Part shown: positions 1 to 8,652 of the stretch, piece by piece
How positions within the stretch are numbered: position 1 is the first letter of the stretch
Layout: each line of letters opens with the position of its first letter
Assembly: GCF_014190805.1 (NCBI RefSeq)
Contig: NZ_JACHVQ010000002.1
Coordinates: forward strand, 496,001-560,000
DNA: 64,000 bases
From: Flexivirga oryzae
GTDB taxonomy: Bacteria; Actinomycetota; Actinomycetes; Actinomycetales; Dermatophilaceae
Reading direction: 5' to 3'
Notes under the pieces: generated by a model
The model's database searches: none
What the model saw: only the letters and a program-made list of their open reading frames with translations
What the model was told of the DNA's origin: nothing
Made by a program: the position numbers and the translations under genes

Positions 1-117
1 CTCACGCAGCACCTTCTGCTGCGTCCGCGGCAGGTCCAGACCGACCTCCGGCTCCTGGTGCAATTCGTGGCGGAAGCGGATCAGGTCGTCGGTCAGGTCG
101 CGGGGTTCCAGTGACAT
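1..117 (-). CDS. M20-family amidohydrolase, N-terminal fragment
   Basis: Only the first 39 residues are inside the window; the gene runs off the left edge. The segment reads LIRFRHELHQEPEVGLDLPRT, which matches the N-terminal helix of M20 amidohydrolases/aminoacylases (hippurate hydrolase type: R-R-x-L-H-x-x-P-E-x-G). These are cytoplasmic metal-dependent enzymes that cleave N-acyl amino acids. The ATG at 117 is preceded by GAGGAG at a good distance. The gene is divergent from a two-domain Lrp/AsnC regulator at 228, a common pairing, so that regulator probably controls it. The metal ligands lie outside the window, so the exact substrate cannot be judged. Confidence 0.75.
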   Translation of the reverse strand, partial: MSLEPRDLTDDLIRFRHELHQEPEVGLDLPRTQQKVLRE

Positions 118-227
118 CGGCTCTCCTCGTCGGGTGAAAATCGGCTGGATCGATTGTGAGGTGAGCCGCATCACAGATCACTGAATCCCTACAACCGATC
201 AGTAACCTGCTAGCTATCCCAGCTTTC

Positions 228-1271
228 ATGCTTCAATCACGGAGTATGGCGAGTATTCGCGATATGCCCAGCGAGGAAGATCTGGCCCTGATCAACGCGC
301 TGCAGATCGCCCCGCGAGCGCACTGGACCGACCTGGCCGACGTGCTCGAGGTGCACCCGACTTCATTGGCGGCGCGCTGGGAACGGCTGCGCGCAACCGG
401 CACGGCCTGGGTCACCGGACACCTCGTCGGGGATCCCCAGGCGATGTCGCTGTCGTTCCTGGAGGTCGATTGCGACATGCGGCAGCGTGAGACCGTCTCG
501 GCGGCGCTGACCCGGCTGCCGAACATCGCGACCGTGGAACACTCGGCCGGCGACCGGACCCTGCTGCTGACGGTGATCACCGAGTCGTTCCAGACGTTCA
601 GCGACGTGGTGATCGAGCAGATCACCGCACTACCCGGCGTGATGGGTTACCGGTCGGCACTGTGCACACGACTGCACCACGGCGGCTGGGCGTGGCGCCT
701 CGGCGTGCTGAACGCTACCCAACGGGCCCAGATCCAGCGGCTGGCAACCGTGATCGGCCCGACGCAGCCGGTGCCGGACAGCCACCGGGCGTTGCTGCCC
801 CACCTGGCCGTCAACGGGCGCGCCACTGCAGCCGAGATCGCCCGTGCCGTGGGCCGCAGCCCGGCGACGGTGCAACGCCAGCTGAACCGGGTGATCGCCG
901 CGAACGTGCTGTCCTTCCGGTGCGAGATAGCCCAGCGTTACAGCGGTTTCCCGGTCAGCTGCCAGTGGTTCGTGCGGGTGCCCGCCGACGCCCACGACCA
1001 AGCGGCCCGGGCCATCGGCGAGCTCCCGCAGGTCCGCCTCGCCGCGTCCACGACCGGTGAGGCGAACATGATCATCGTGATGTGGCTGCGTTCCGTCGCG
1101 GAGGTGATGGACGTGGAGGTCACACTCACCCGGCGGATCCCGGGCATCGAGTTGCTACGCAACAGCATCATCCTGCGTGCCACCAAACGCGTCGGCTGGT
1201 TGCTCAACCCGGACACCACCGGCAAGGGACCGGCGGAGCATCCGCTGGAAGTCACCGACCTCGCGCACTGA
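228..1271 (+). CDS. Double-domain Lrp/AsnC family transcriptional regulator
   Basis: At 347 residues this is about twice the length of a normal Lrp/AsnC protein and appears to hold two copies of the HTH plus ligand-binding unit. The first HTH is at about residues 15-60 (DLALINALQI...WTDLADVLEVHPTSLAARWERL). The second is at about 185-235 (LLPHLAVNGRATAAEIARAVGRSPATVQRQLNRV). Each is followed by an alpha/beta RAM-like region. Such tandem Lrp proteins are common in actinobacteria and usually sit next to the amino-acid or amidohydrolase gene they control; here that is the divergent M20 gene. ATGs at 246 and 264 are alternative starts; 228 keeps the most N-terminal sequence. Ligand unknown. Confidence 0.85.
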   Translation: MLQSRSMASIRDMPSEEDLALINALQIAPRAHWTDLADVLEVHPTSLAARWERLRATGTAWVTGHLVGDPQAMSLSFLEVDCDMRQRETVSAALTRLPNIATVEHSAGDRTLLLTVITESFQTFSDVVIEQITALPGVMGYRSALCTRLHHGGWAWRLGVLNATQRAQIQRLATVIGPTQPVPDSHRALLPHLAVNGRATAAEIARAVGRSPATVQRQLNRVIAANVLSFRCEIAQRYSGFPVSCQWFVRVPADAHDQAARAIGELPQVRLAASTTGEANMIIVMWLRSVAEVMDVEVTLTRRIPGIELLRNSIILRATKRVGWLLNPDTTGKGPAEHPLEVTDLAH

Positions 1272-1288
1272 GCGGCCGTACGAGAGCG

Positions 1289-2671
1289 TCAGCGGTGTCC
1301 GTGCCCGTGTCCGTGCCCATGTCCGTGCCCACGCTGCACCAGCGCCGGAATGAGCTTGTCCGCCTTCGGGGTACCGAGACCGCTCGCAGCGTCCCAACCA
1401 CGGTGCGCCGAGAAGCCGGCAATCACCGGGTCACCCGGGAAGTGGTTGTCCCCGGTCGTCACGTCGTGGAAGTCGTTGGCGTAGTTCTTCCTGGAGTGCG
1501 AGATGGCGTAGAGCGTCGGGTTGATCGCGCCGACCCGCCGCCGGCCGGCCTGATCGGCCAGGGCGATGAGCCCGGCCCACTGCGGCGACCCGGCGCTGGT
1601 GCCTCCGAACAGGTAGGTGGCCTGTGGGTTGTTGCCCGGCGTCCACACCGCCAGCACACCACCGTTGATCGCGGCGTTGTACGCGACGTCAGGAACCCCG
1701 CGGGACCGGAGGTGCAGGTTGCCCCGCTGGTATGACGGGGTGCGGTACAGCACCGAGAAGCCGCCACCACCCGCGGCCTCGTAACCTGGCTCGTTCCAGA
1801 CGGTTTCACTGTGATACGCGCCGGTCAGCCCGTCCGCGTCGAGCATCGTTCCGCCTACACCCGTGACGTTGGGATCGCTGGCCGGCGTGCTCGCCGCCTT
1901 GTAGTAGGAGGTGCCGTCGCAGGTCGGCTGCGCCGATCCCTGGTCTCCCGACGAGGCGAGCAGGGTGATGCCTCGGGCAGTCGCCCTGGCGAACAACCGG
2001 TGCTGCTGGGCCATCAGTGCGGGGTCCATGCACTTCTCGCCCTCGCCGAAGCTCTGCGAGATCACGTCGCCGAGGTTGTGGTCCACGGCATACCGCGTGG
2101 CCGACAGGATGTCCGCGTCCTGGTTCGACCTGGCCATCACCAGCTTGATCCTGGCGGCGGGCGCGATCGCGTGGGCCCATTCGACGTCGAGGGTGATCTC
2201 ACCGGACCAGTTCACCTGGTTCGCGTCGTTCGGGTCGAAGGGTGTCAAGCCGTCCGGCGCGATCTGCGTCAGGTTGGCCGCGGGGAGGTCGAACTGCGCG
2301 TTGAACGTGTTCAGGTCGTTGACCAGCGACGGGCTCGAGTAGGCATCGATGATGACGATCGTGCGGCCGCGACCGTCCAGGCCCTTCTTGGCGAGCTTGT
2401 CGACGCCGTACGCGGCCCGCATCTGGGCCGGACCGTAACAGCCGGCGGGCGTGGTCGTCTGGCACCCGAACGTCGTCGCGTTCGGCGATGCGGTGCCGAC
2501 CCGCTTGAAGTGCGGCTGTGCACCGATCGCCGGTGTCATCGACCCGGTGGCGGTGCCTGCCGCCGTTGCGGCGGTGCCGGGTGCTGCGGCGGTGAGTGCG
2601 AGGGCCGCGGAGCCTGCCATGGCGATGAGGGTGGCCGCCTTGCGTCCGGTGCGGGCAGAGGTGTGGGGCAT
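1289..2671 (-). CDS. Secreted S53 (sedolisin) serine-carboxyl peptidase with His-Gly tail
   Basis: A 460-residue exported protease. Residues 1-35 form a Sec-type signal (basic start, Ala-rich core, AxA sites). The catalytic domain starts near residue 77. The Glu/Asp pair is in GEITLDVEW (E158, D162), the oxyanion Asp is in SSGDQG (D243) and the nucleophile is in GGTSAGSP (S359), the normal sedolisin set and order. Only about 40 residues separate the signal from the catalytic domain, so the usual large activation prodomain of this family is missing. The last 12 or so residues alternate His and Gly, which could bind metal. The ATG at 2671 follows GGAGGA. It is convergent with the Lrp gene, 17 bp apart. 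The substrate is unknown; family members typically work at acidic pH. Confidence 0.88.
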   Translation of the reverse strand: MPHTSARTGRKAATLIAMAGSAALALTAAAPGTAATAAGTATGSMTPAIGAQPHFKRVGTASPNATTFGCQTTTPAGCYGPAQMRAAYGVDKLAKKGLDGRGRTIVIIDAYSSPSLVNDLNTFNAQFDLPAANLTQIAPDGLTPFDPNDANQVNWSGEITLDVEWAHAIAPAARIKLVMARSNQDADILSATRYAVDHNLGDVISQSFGEGEKCMDPALMAQQHRLFARATARGITLLASSGDQGSAQPTCDGTSYYKAASTPASDPNVTGVGGTMLDADGLTGAYHSETVWNEPGYEAAGGGGFSVLYRTPSYQRGNLHLRSRGVPDVAYNAAINGGVLAVWTPGNNPQATYLFGGTSAGSPQWAGLIALADQAGRRRVGAINPTLYAISHSRKNYANDFHDVTTGDNHFPGDPVIAGFSAHRGWDAASGLGTPKADKLIPALVQRGHGHGHGHGHGHR

Positions 2672-2845
2672 GGATGATCCTCCATCCTGAGCAACGCCGA
2701 CGGGGTGGTCGTGCTCAGTCGTTACCTGCGGAGGCTCGGGGTGGGCCAGCGCATCGGCAACCTATACCCTCCTAGCGCGTGTGTGGGCCGGAACGACGGA
2801 CATACGCGATCGTCGACCGATTCGACAGCAGAGGACGGTTTCGTG

Positions 2846-3568
2846 ATGGATCAGCCGACAGCGGCGCGGGTGTTGGTCGTCCAACCCGGCGACGACGACC
2901 CGCTGGGTCGCTTCGACGGGTGGCTCACCGCACGCGGCATCGACATACACACTGTTCGGCCGTATGCCGGAGACGCTGTCCCACAACGGCTTTCGGCCGA
3001 CGCACTAATCGTGCTCGGCGGTGAGATGAGTTCGACGGACGACGCGAACTTCCCGTGGCTGGAGCAGGTTCGCGTGCTCTATCGCGACGCGGCGGAGCAG
3101 GCGAAACCCACCCTCGGGATCTGCCTCGGCGGGCAACTGCTCGCGCAGGCGCTCGGTGGCACGGTCGAGAAGGGCGCACACGGGACCGAGGCCGGACTGG
3201 TCACTGTGGGTCTGACCGGGGACGCGGCCGGTGACGACCTCTTCGGTGACCTCGGACCAGAGATTCAGGTCGCCTCCATGCACGGCGACGCCATCACCAG
3301 GCTGCCCGACGAGGCCGTGTTGCTCGGCACCGGTCGGACCTATCCCAACCAGGCATTCCGCGCCGCGCCGAACGCGTGGGGTGTGCAGTTCCATCCCGAG
3401 ATCAGCCCCGCCACCTATGCGGAGTGGGCAGGTGCGTTCCGCGGCTCCGACCCGGAGGAGATCCGGCGGGTCGGGCAGGGCGTGGACGACCTGGTCGCTG
3501 CGGACGCCACGGTGCAGCGGACCGCGGCCGTGCTTGCGTCCCGGTTCGCCGACCTGGTCACCGGCTGA
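2846..3568 (+). CDS. Class I glutamine amidotransferase (GMP synthase-like)
   Basis: A 240-residue stand-alone GATase1 domain. The nucleophile elbow is GICLGGQ (C93), and the partner His/Glu are in GVQFHPEIS (H183, E185), so the catalytic triad is complete. Such free-standing proteins are called GMP-synthase-like amidotransferases; their amine acceptor is usually unknown, and no synthase partner is nearby. Start chosen at ATG 2846 with GAGGA about 10 bp upstream; the in-frame GTG at 2843 is equally possible. The open frame extends further upstream, but that part has no amidotransferase similarity. Confidence 0.85.
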   Translation: MDQPTAARVLVVQPGDDDPLGRFDGWLTARGIDIHTVRPYAGDAVPQRLSADALIVLGGEMSSTDDANFPWLEQVRVLYRDAAEQAKPTLGICLGGQLLAQALGGTVEKGAHGTEAGLVTVGLTGDAAGDDLFGDLGPEIQVASMHGDAITRLPDEAVLLGTGRTYPNQAFRAAPNAWGVQFHPEISPATYAEWAGAFRGSDPEEIRRVGQGVDDLVAADATVQRTAAVLASRFADLVTG

Positions 3569-3576
3569 CCGGCGAC

Positions 3577-4314
3577 CTACTCGAGGTGCCGCAGATAGCG
3601 CGTCGGTGAGTCGCAGAAGTTGCGGTAGTGCATGACGAGTTCGAGGTCGTCCCACGAGCGTTCGTGGTAGCCCTCCTCATCCAGCTCCAGCACCGTCGCC
3701 CCGGGCAGGCTCGCGATGACCGGCGAGTGCGTCGCCAGCAGCACCTGGACGCCGGGACTGGTCAGCATCGTCATCAGCTCCCCCACCAGACGCAACTGCG
3801 CGGTGAACGACAGACCCGCCTCCGGCTCGTCGAGCACGAAGAACCCGTCACCGCTGAATCGGCTGGTGTCGATGAGGGTCCGGAACGCTTCGCCGTGGCT
3901 GAGGCGATGGAACTCGGGGTCCCTGGTGTGGCTGTCACGCCGGGTGCTGTCCAGGTAGGTGAACAGTCCGTGCATCGTCTCGGCCCGGACGAAATAGCCC
4001 CACCGCGACGCACCGGCGCCACGGACCAGACGCAGCCAGTCGTGCAGCGGGGACTCGCTGTGCCAGGTGGTGTGCATGGCACCGGTCGAGCCGCCCTCGG
4101 CGTTCATCCCGAACGCCATGGCGACCGCCTCGACGAGCGTGGACTTGCCGGTGCCGTTCTCCCCCACGAGCACCGTCGCACGGGACAGGTCGAGACCCTC
4201 GTCGAGCAGTTGCCGCACCGGCGGAAGCGACGCCGGCCACCCCTGCTCGACCGGCGCGTCCGGTCGCTTCTCGACGCGCCGCACCGGTGCCGGCATGAGC
4301 CACTGATCCGCCAC
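3577..4314 (-). CDS. AAA-family ATPase (SMC/RecF-like, ATP-binding)
   Basis: About 245 residues with a Walker A (VGENGTGKST), a Walker B followed by the ABC-type signature region (FFVLDEPEAGLS) and a switch histidine (LLATHSP). This is the layout of small ABC-ATPase-like proteins of the AAA_21/AAA_23 type (predicted ATPases, often annotated AAA family ATPase). The start is uncertain. GTG 4314 gives a protein beginning VADQWLMPAP; the ATG at 4296 is an alternative, and the open frame extends to 4410 without recognisable homology. Convergent with the amidotransferase. No nuclease or TOPRIM domain is fused, and no partner gene is adjacent on its strand, so its role is unknown. Confidence 0.78.
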   Translation of the reverse strand: MADQWLMPAPVRRVEKRPDAPVEQGWPASLPPVRQLLDEGLDLSRATVLVGENGTGKSTLVEAVAMAFGMNAEGGSTGAMHTTWHSESPLHDWLRLVRGAGASRWGYFVRAETMHGLFTYLDSTRRDSHTRDPEFHRLSHGEAFRTLIDTSRFSGDGFFVLDEPEAGLSFTAQLRLVGELMTMLTSPGVQVLLATHSPVIASLPGATVLELDEEGYHERSWDDLELVMHYRNFCDSPTRYLRHLE

Positions 4315-4441
4315 GCCTCGCACCCTACGGGTCGCCACCGACCGGTGGTCGACAGCAGCAGGGCGGCACGGCGGCCCTGTCGGTGCTCGGTGCGAGCATC
4401 GCCCGATCAATCAGAACCGCGAAGGACTCGGGGGAGACACC

Positions 4442-5851
4442 ATGGGGATGCACAATCAGCAACGGCGAGCCGCGAAAGCCAAGGCTCGCCGACGGCGCCG
4501 AGCACCGGCCGGTCATCAGGGTGCGGGCTCCGCCGCACATGCCGCGTGGCCATGGACCGGGGCGCCGCCCGCGGATCCTGACCGGACCGAGGACGACCGG
4601 ATCGCCGACGACATCGCCGATGCCGTCGGATCACTGGCCGCGGGAACCCCACAGACGGCAGCTGCTCCGTTGCAACGGTTGCTGGATCGTGGCGCGCCCG
4701 CGGCGCTGCGGGTTGCGACCTGCCATCAGCTGAGCGCGATGCTGGAGGCCAGGATCGACGACGCGTGGACGCGCGGTTGGCGACCGGTCGACCTGCACAA
4801 CCTCACCGGTCGCAACCTCAACGAGTCCGCCAAGCTGGTCGTCGCGGACGCCATGGCGGCACAGCTGGCCGCCTTTGCGACCGCAACGATCGCCCCGGCC
4901 TGGGCCGAGCAGCTGCGCACCATGGGTGCCAGTCGTTGGTGGCGGGCATCGGACGACTTCGTGACGGCCCGATCCGGCACCGACGGTTTCGAGCGCACTG
5001 TCCGATCCGCGGTCGACGTCGCCGCCCTGCTCGCAATGCTGCCCACCATCGAACGCCTCGACCCGCTACCGGGCACGGCGCGCCCACAGCGGCCTGAACC
5101 ATCCGATCAGGTCGACCCACGGATCCTCGAGCGAGTACGCCGGTTGCTCGCCCAGGCGGAGTCGACGCCGTACGAGGCGGAGGCCGACACCTTCACCGCA
5201 GCCGCACAGTCGCTGATGGCCAGGCACAGCCTCGACGTGGCCATGTTGTCGGTGTCTGCCGACCGACCCGCCGACCAGGCCGGACCCGTCCGGCTCTGGG
5301 TCGAACGCCCCTATGAGCAGGAGAAGATCCAGCTGCTGCACGTCGTGGCGGAGGCAAACCGGTGCCGCGCGGTCTGGACGTCCGATCTCGGCTTCGCGAC
5401 CGTCATCGGCCACCGGCCCGACCTGGCCGCCGTCGAGGCGATCTTCACTTCCCTACTGCTGCAAGCGACCCGGGCGATGGTGGGTGAAGGACGCCAGGTC
5501 ACGAGCTCGGGTCGGTCGCGCACTCGCAGCTTCCGACGGTCGTTCCTGTTCTCCTACGCCACTCGTATCGGCGAACGTCTGCAAGCCGCCACCGACTCGG
5601 AAACTGCGTCAGTGTTGGAGGAACACGATGCCAACCCGTCCGGTGACACAGACGCCTCACGTGCGCTCGTCCGGGTCCTGGCGAAGCGCTCCGCCGAGGT
5701 CGACGCAGTGGTCGACGAGCTGTTCCCCCAACTGGTTTCGAAGGCGAGCAGCTTCACGCCGGATCTCTACGGCTGGAGTGCGGGCCAGCGGGCCGCAGAT
5801 GCCGCGACCCTGTCCGGTGCCAAGTCGACACTCGCGAAACCCTCCTCGTGA
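4442..5851 (+). CDS. DUF2786 domain-containing protein
   Basis: 469 residues starting with a very basic N-terminus (RRAAKAKARRRRRAP). At about residues 225-265 it has a DUF2786 motif: RILERVRRLLAQAESTPYEAEADTFTAAAQSLMARH split across 'VRRLLAQAEST', 'EAEADTF' and 'QSLMARH'. DUF2786 proteins are scattered through actinobacteria and phages. Their biochemical role is not established, and I do not assign one. The rest of the protein is a soluble alpha-helical sequence without motifs I recognise. The ATG at 4442 follows a GGGGGAG stretch. It is divergent from the AAA ATPase and convergent with aacS. Confidence 0.75.
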   Translation: MGMHNQQRRAAKAKARRRRRAPAGHQGAGSAAHAAWPWTGAPPADPDRTEDDRIADDIADAVGSLAAGTPQTAAAPLQRLLDRGAPAALRVATCHQLSAMLEARIDDAWTRGWRPVDLHNLTGRNLNESAKLVVADAMAAQLAAFATATIAPAWAEQLRTMGASRWWRASDDFVTARSGTDGFERTVRSAVDVAALLAMLPTIERLDPLPGTARPQRPEPSDQVDPRILERVRRLLAQAESTPYEAEADTFTAAAQSLMARHSLDVAMLSVSADRPADQAGPVRLWVERPYEQEKIQLLHVVAEANRCRAVWTSDLGFATVIGHRPDLAAVEAIFTSLLLQATRAMVGEGRQVTSSGRSRTRSFRRSFLFSYATRIGERLQAATDSETASVLEEHDANPSGDTDASRALVRVLAKRSAEVDAVVDELFPQLVSKASSFTPDLYGWSAGQRAADAATLSGAKSTLAKPSS

Positions 5852-5867
5852 CAGTGCTGTTGGGCGA

Positions 5868-7844
5868 TCAACGCGCGTATGCCGTGAACGCCTGTAGCGC
5901 GGCGAAGTCATCCACCGCATCCGGGCTGGCGACCTGCTCCAGCGGATGACCCTGGATCAGCCGTTTGACCGGCACTTCCAGCTTCTTGCCGGTGCGGGTG
6001 TGGGGTATGGCGTCCACCGCGACGACGTCGTCCGGCACGTGCCGCGGTGAGGCGCCGGTCCGGATCGCCGCCTTGACGTCGGCCGCCAACTCATCGGTCA
6101 GCTCGACGCCGTCCGCCGTCACGACGAACAACGCCAACCAGTAGCCGCCATCGGCGAGTTCGGCTCCGATCACCAGGGATTCGCGGATCTGCGGGATCTT
6201 GTCGACCACCGCGTAGATGTCGGCGCTGCCCAGCCGCACACCGTGCCGGTTGAGCGTGGAATCCGAACGCCCGGAGACGATCACGGTGCCGCGCGAGGTC
6301 ACCGTCACCCAGTCGCCGTGGCGCCATACACCGGGGTAGGTGGAGAAGTACGCGTCGTGGTAGCGGCTGCCGTCGGGGTCGTTCCAGAAGTACAGCGGCA
6401 TCGACGGCATCGGCCGGGTGACCACGAGCTCGCCGACCTGGTCGACCAGCGGCTGGCCGCCCGCGTCCCAGGCCGCGAGCGCGACACCGAGCGACGGCCC
6501 CGACATCTCGCCACGCCACACCGGTGTGGAGGGCGCCGCCCCCGCGAAGGCAGCGACCACGTCCGTGCCGCCGGAGGTCGACTGCACCTGGACCTGCGCG
6601 CTGACCCGTTCGCGCACCCAGTCGTACGACGCGGGCGAGACCGGTGCCCCGGTGACGCCGATGACCCGCAACGCCGACAGATCCAGGTCGCGTCCCGGCT
6701 GCAGATCGGCCTGGGCGCCGGCGAGCAGATAGCCGGGGCTGACCCCGAGCATGGCGACCCGTTCGTCGGCGGCGATCCGCCACAGCCGGTCCGGGCCGGG
6801 GTGTGAGGGGCTGCCGTCATACAGCACGACCGGTGCGCCGACGAGCAGCCCGGCGGCGACGATGTTCCACATCATCCAGTTGGTGGTGGTGTACCAGAAG
6901 AGCGGGCGTTGCGGGCCGGCATCCAGGTGCAGCCCGAGCATCTTCAGGTGCTCCAGCACCACGCCACCGTGCCCGTGCACGATGCCCTTGGGCAGGCCGG
7001 TCGTGCCCGAGGAGAACAGCACCCAGAGCGGGTGGTCGAAGGCGACCCGGTCGAAGCGTGGGGCCGCCGGTGTGCCGGCCACCTGGCTCCAACTGAACGC
7101 CCCTGGGGCGGAGGGCTTTTCGTCATACAACCCGAGGTTGGGCACCTCGACGACAGCCCGCAAGCTCGGCAACGACTCGCGCAGCGCGGCCACCTCGTCA
7201 CGGCGGTCGAGCGAGCGGCCGTTCCAGTGGTAGCCGTCCGCGGCGAAGAGCACGACCGGCTCCAACTGCGCGAATCGGCCGGCCGCTCCGCTGCCGGAGT
7301 AGTCCTGCGCACAGGCCGACCAGACCGCGCCGATGCTGGCACAGGCCAGGAACGCGACCAGCGTGGGAGTGGTGTTGGGCAGGTAGCCGACCACCCGGTC
7401 ACCGGGACGCACGTCGTTCGCGCGGAGCCAGCCGGCGACGGCACCCACCTGGGCACGCAGTTGCGCCCACGTCGTCCGCACGACGGTCCCGTCCTCGTCG
7501 ATGGCGGTGACCGCCACCGTGTCGGCCGTCGCGGGGTCCGCACCGTGCCGCAGCGCGTGCTCGGCGTAGTTGAGCCGGGTGCCGGGGAACCACTGCGCTC
7601 CCGGCATGGTGTCGTCGGCCAGCACCGTGGCAGGGTCCCCGTCGGCGACGACGTCGAAGAAGTCCCACACCTGGCGCCAGAAGCCGTCCGGGTCGGTGAC
7701 CGACCACGACCACAACTCGCGGTAGTCGCTCAGGTCGCACCCGGCCCGGGTGGCCGCCTGCTGCGCGAACCGGGTGATCGCTGCGCCGGCGAGCTCGGCA
7801 GGGTCCGGCCGCCAGATCGGCTCGGGTGTCTGGTCGTCACTCAT
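5868..7844 (-). CDS. Acetoacetate-CoA ligase (acetoacetyl-CoA synthetase)
   Basis: 658 residues, the normal length for AacS (EC 6.2.1.16). It activates acetoacetate to acetoacetyl-CoA with ATP and CoA in the cytoplasm. The adenylate-forming signature is FSSGTTGLPKGIVHGHGG. The N-terminal ACS region (ELWSWSVTDPDGFWRQVWDFF) and the long insertion with FWYTTTNWMMWN are typical of acetoacetyl-CoA synthetase rather than acetyl-CoA synthetase. The C-terminal lysine region (RTGKKLEVPVKRL) for the adenylation half-reaction is present. The ATG at 7844 follows GAGGA. It allows use of ketone bodies or PHB-derived acetoacetate. No thiolase or PHB genes are adjacent. Confidence 0.88.
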   Translation of the reverse strand: MSDDQTPEPIWRPDPAELAGAAITRFAQQAATRAGCDLSDYRELWSWSVTDPDGFWRQVWDFFDVVADGDPATVLADDTMPGAQWFPGTRLNYAEHALRHGADPATADTVAVTAIDEDGTVVRTTWAQLRAQVGAVAGWLRANDVRPGDRVVGYLPNTTPTLVAFLACASIGAVWSACAQDYSGSGAAGRFAQLEPVVLFAADGYHWNGRSLDRRDEVAALRESLPSLRAVVEVPNLGLYDEKPSAPGAFSWSQVAGTPAAPRFDRVAFDHPLWVLFSSGTTGLPKGIVHGHGGVVLEHLKMLGLHLDAGPQRPLFWYTTTNWMMWNIVAAGLLVGAPVVLYDGSPSHPGPDRLWRIAADERVAMLGVSPGYLLAGAQADLQPGRDLDLSALRVIGVTGAPVSPASYDWVRERVSAQVQVQSTSGGTDVVAAFAGAAPSTPVWRGEMSGPSLGVALAAWDAGGQPLVDQVGELVVTRPMPSMPLYFWNDPDGSRYHDAYFSTYPGVWRHGDWVTVTSRGTVIVSGRSDSTLNRHGVRLGSADIYAVVDKIPQIRESLVIGAELADGGYWLALFVVTADGVELTDELAADVKAAIRTGASPRHVPDDVVAVDAIPHTRTGKKLEVPVKRLIQGHPLEQVASPDAVDDFAALQAFTAYAR

Positions 7845-8043
7845 CAGGTCCTCTTCCGTTCGCAGCCCGTCGCCGCCTGATCAATCCTGCTGCTGAGAAG
7901 TTACCCGCCGGACCCGACGTCGTGGCGACCCAGTCGCCGGACCCGCCCGCGCGACGCCGCAGCCGTCCTTTTCAGGGTCGTCCAAGGTGTGCCTGGGGGT
8001 TGACCCTGATGTGTGGTGCACCATCGCGAGCAACAGTGGATGG

Positions 8044-8643
8044 ATGAACCAATCCCGCTCTCTCGCCGTCGATTCGGCGCGCGTTCCCGCCCTGTGGGTT
8101 CCGGCGATGCTGCTCGCCTACGGACTCTTCCGCTTCCTCGACCGGCTGGGTGGAACCGACCGGTCCGGACCACTCTGGGTCGCCGGGCACGTGTGCTTCT
8201 TGGTGGCCATCATCGGTGTCGCGGCCCTCGACGTCATGGTCTGGCGACGGTTGGGCCGCAGCCTTGCGCCCGACGCCGCCCTGGTCGCCGGTCTTCTCGG
8301 GTCCGCGGCGTTCGTCTGGGTCATCCTGGGAGACATCTTCCCGGGCGTGCACTCGAACTATCCGGTGCCCGACCTGGTCGCCGCCGCGGGCCCGCCGGCG
8401 TTCCTGGTCGGTCTCTTCGGGCTGCTGGGCAGCCTGGCACACCGAGGCCTGTTCCCTTGGCCGCATTGGGCTCTCGTTGTGATCGGGTTCGGCTGTGTCG
8501 GCGTCTCGCTGCAGCTGCTGCCGCTCGCGGCAGTCATCCTGTTGCTCGCCTTCGAGCCGTTCCGCTCCGCCACCCGCAGGCTCGTCGGCGGACGGGCGCC
8601 GACGGGGACGCGCCTCCCCCACAACAGTCCGCCCGGCGGCTAG
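8044..8643 (+). CDS. Small integral membrane protein, unknown function
   Basis: About 199 residues with four to five hydrophobic segments (residues ~13-30, 37-57, 71-92, 104-130 and 137-165) and short basic loops, so an inner-membrane protein. No motif is recognised. The start at ATG 8044 (MNQSRSLAVD) gives an N-terminus leading directly into the first TM helix; the frame opens at 7987 but that part looks non-coding. It lies 9 bp upstream of gntP and in the same direction, so the two are likely co-transcribed, but no functional link can be read from the sequence. Confidence 0.6.
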   Translation: MNQSRSLAVDSARVPALWVPAMLLAYGLFRFLDRLGGTDRSGPLWVAGHVCFLVAIIGVAALDVMVWRRLGRSLAPDAALVAGLLGSAAFVWVILGDIFPGVHSNYPVPDLVAAAGPPAFLVGLFGLLGSLAHRGLFPWPHWALVVIGFGCVGVSLQLLPLAAVILLLAFEPFRSATRRLVGGRAPTGTRLPHNSPPGG

Positions 8644-8652
8644 CGTCGACCC

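Noticed and set aside
155..175. TGTGA-N11-TCACA inverted repeat between the M20 and Lrp genes, resembling a CRP site
   Set aside because: CRP sites have a 6-bp spacer; here it is 11. Five-base arms are weak evidence, and Lrp sites are degenerate.
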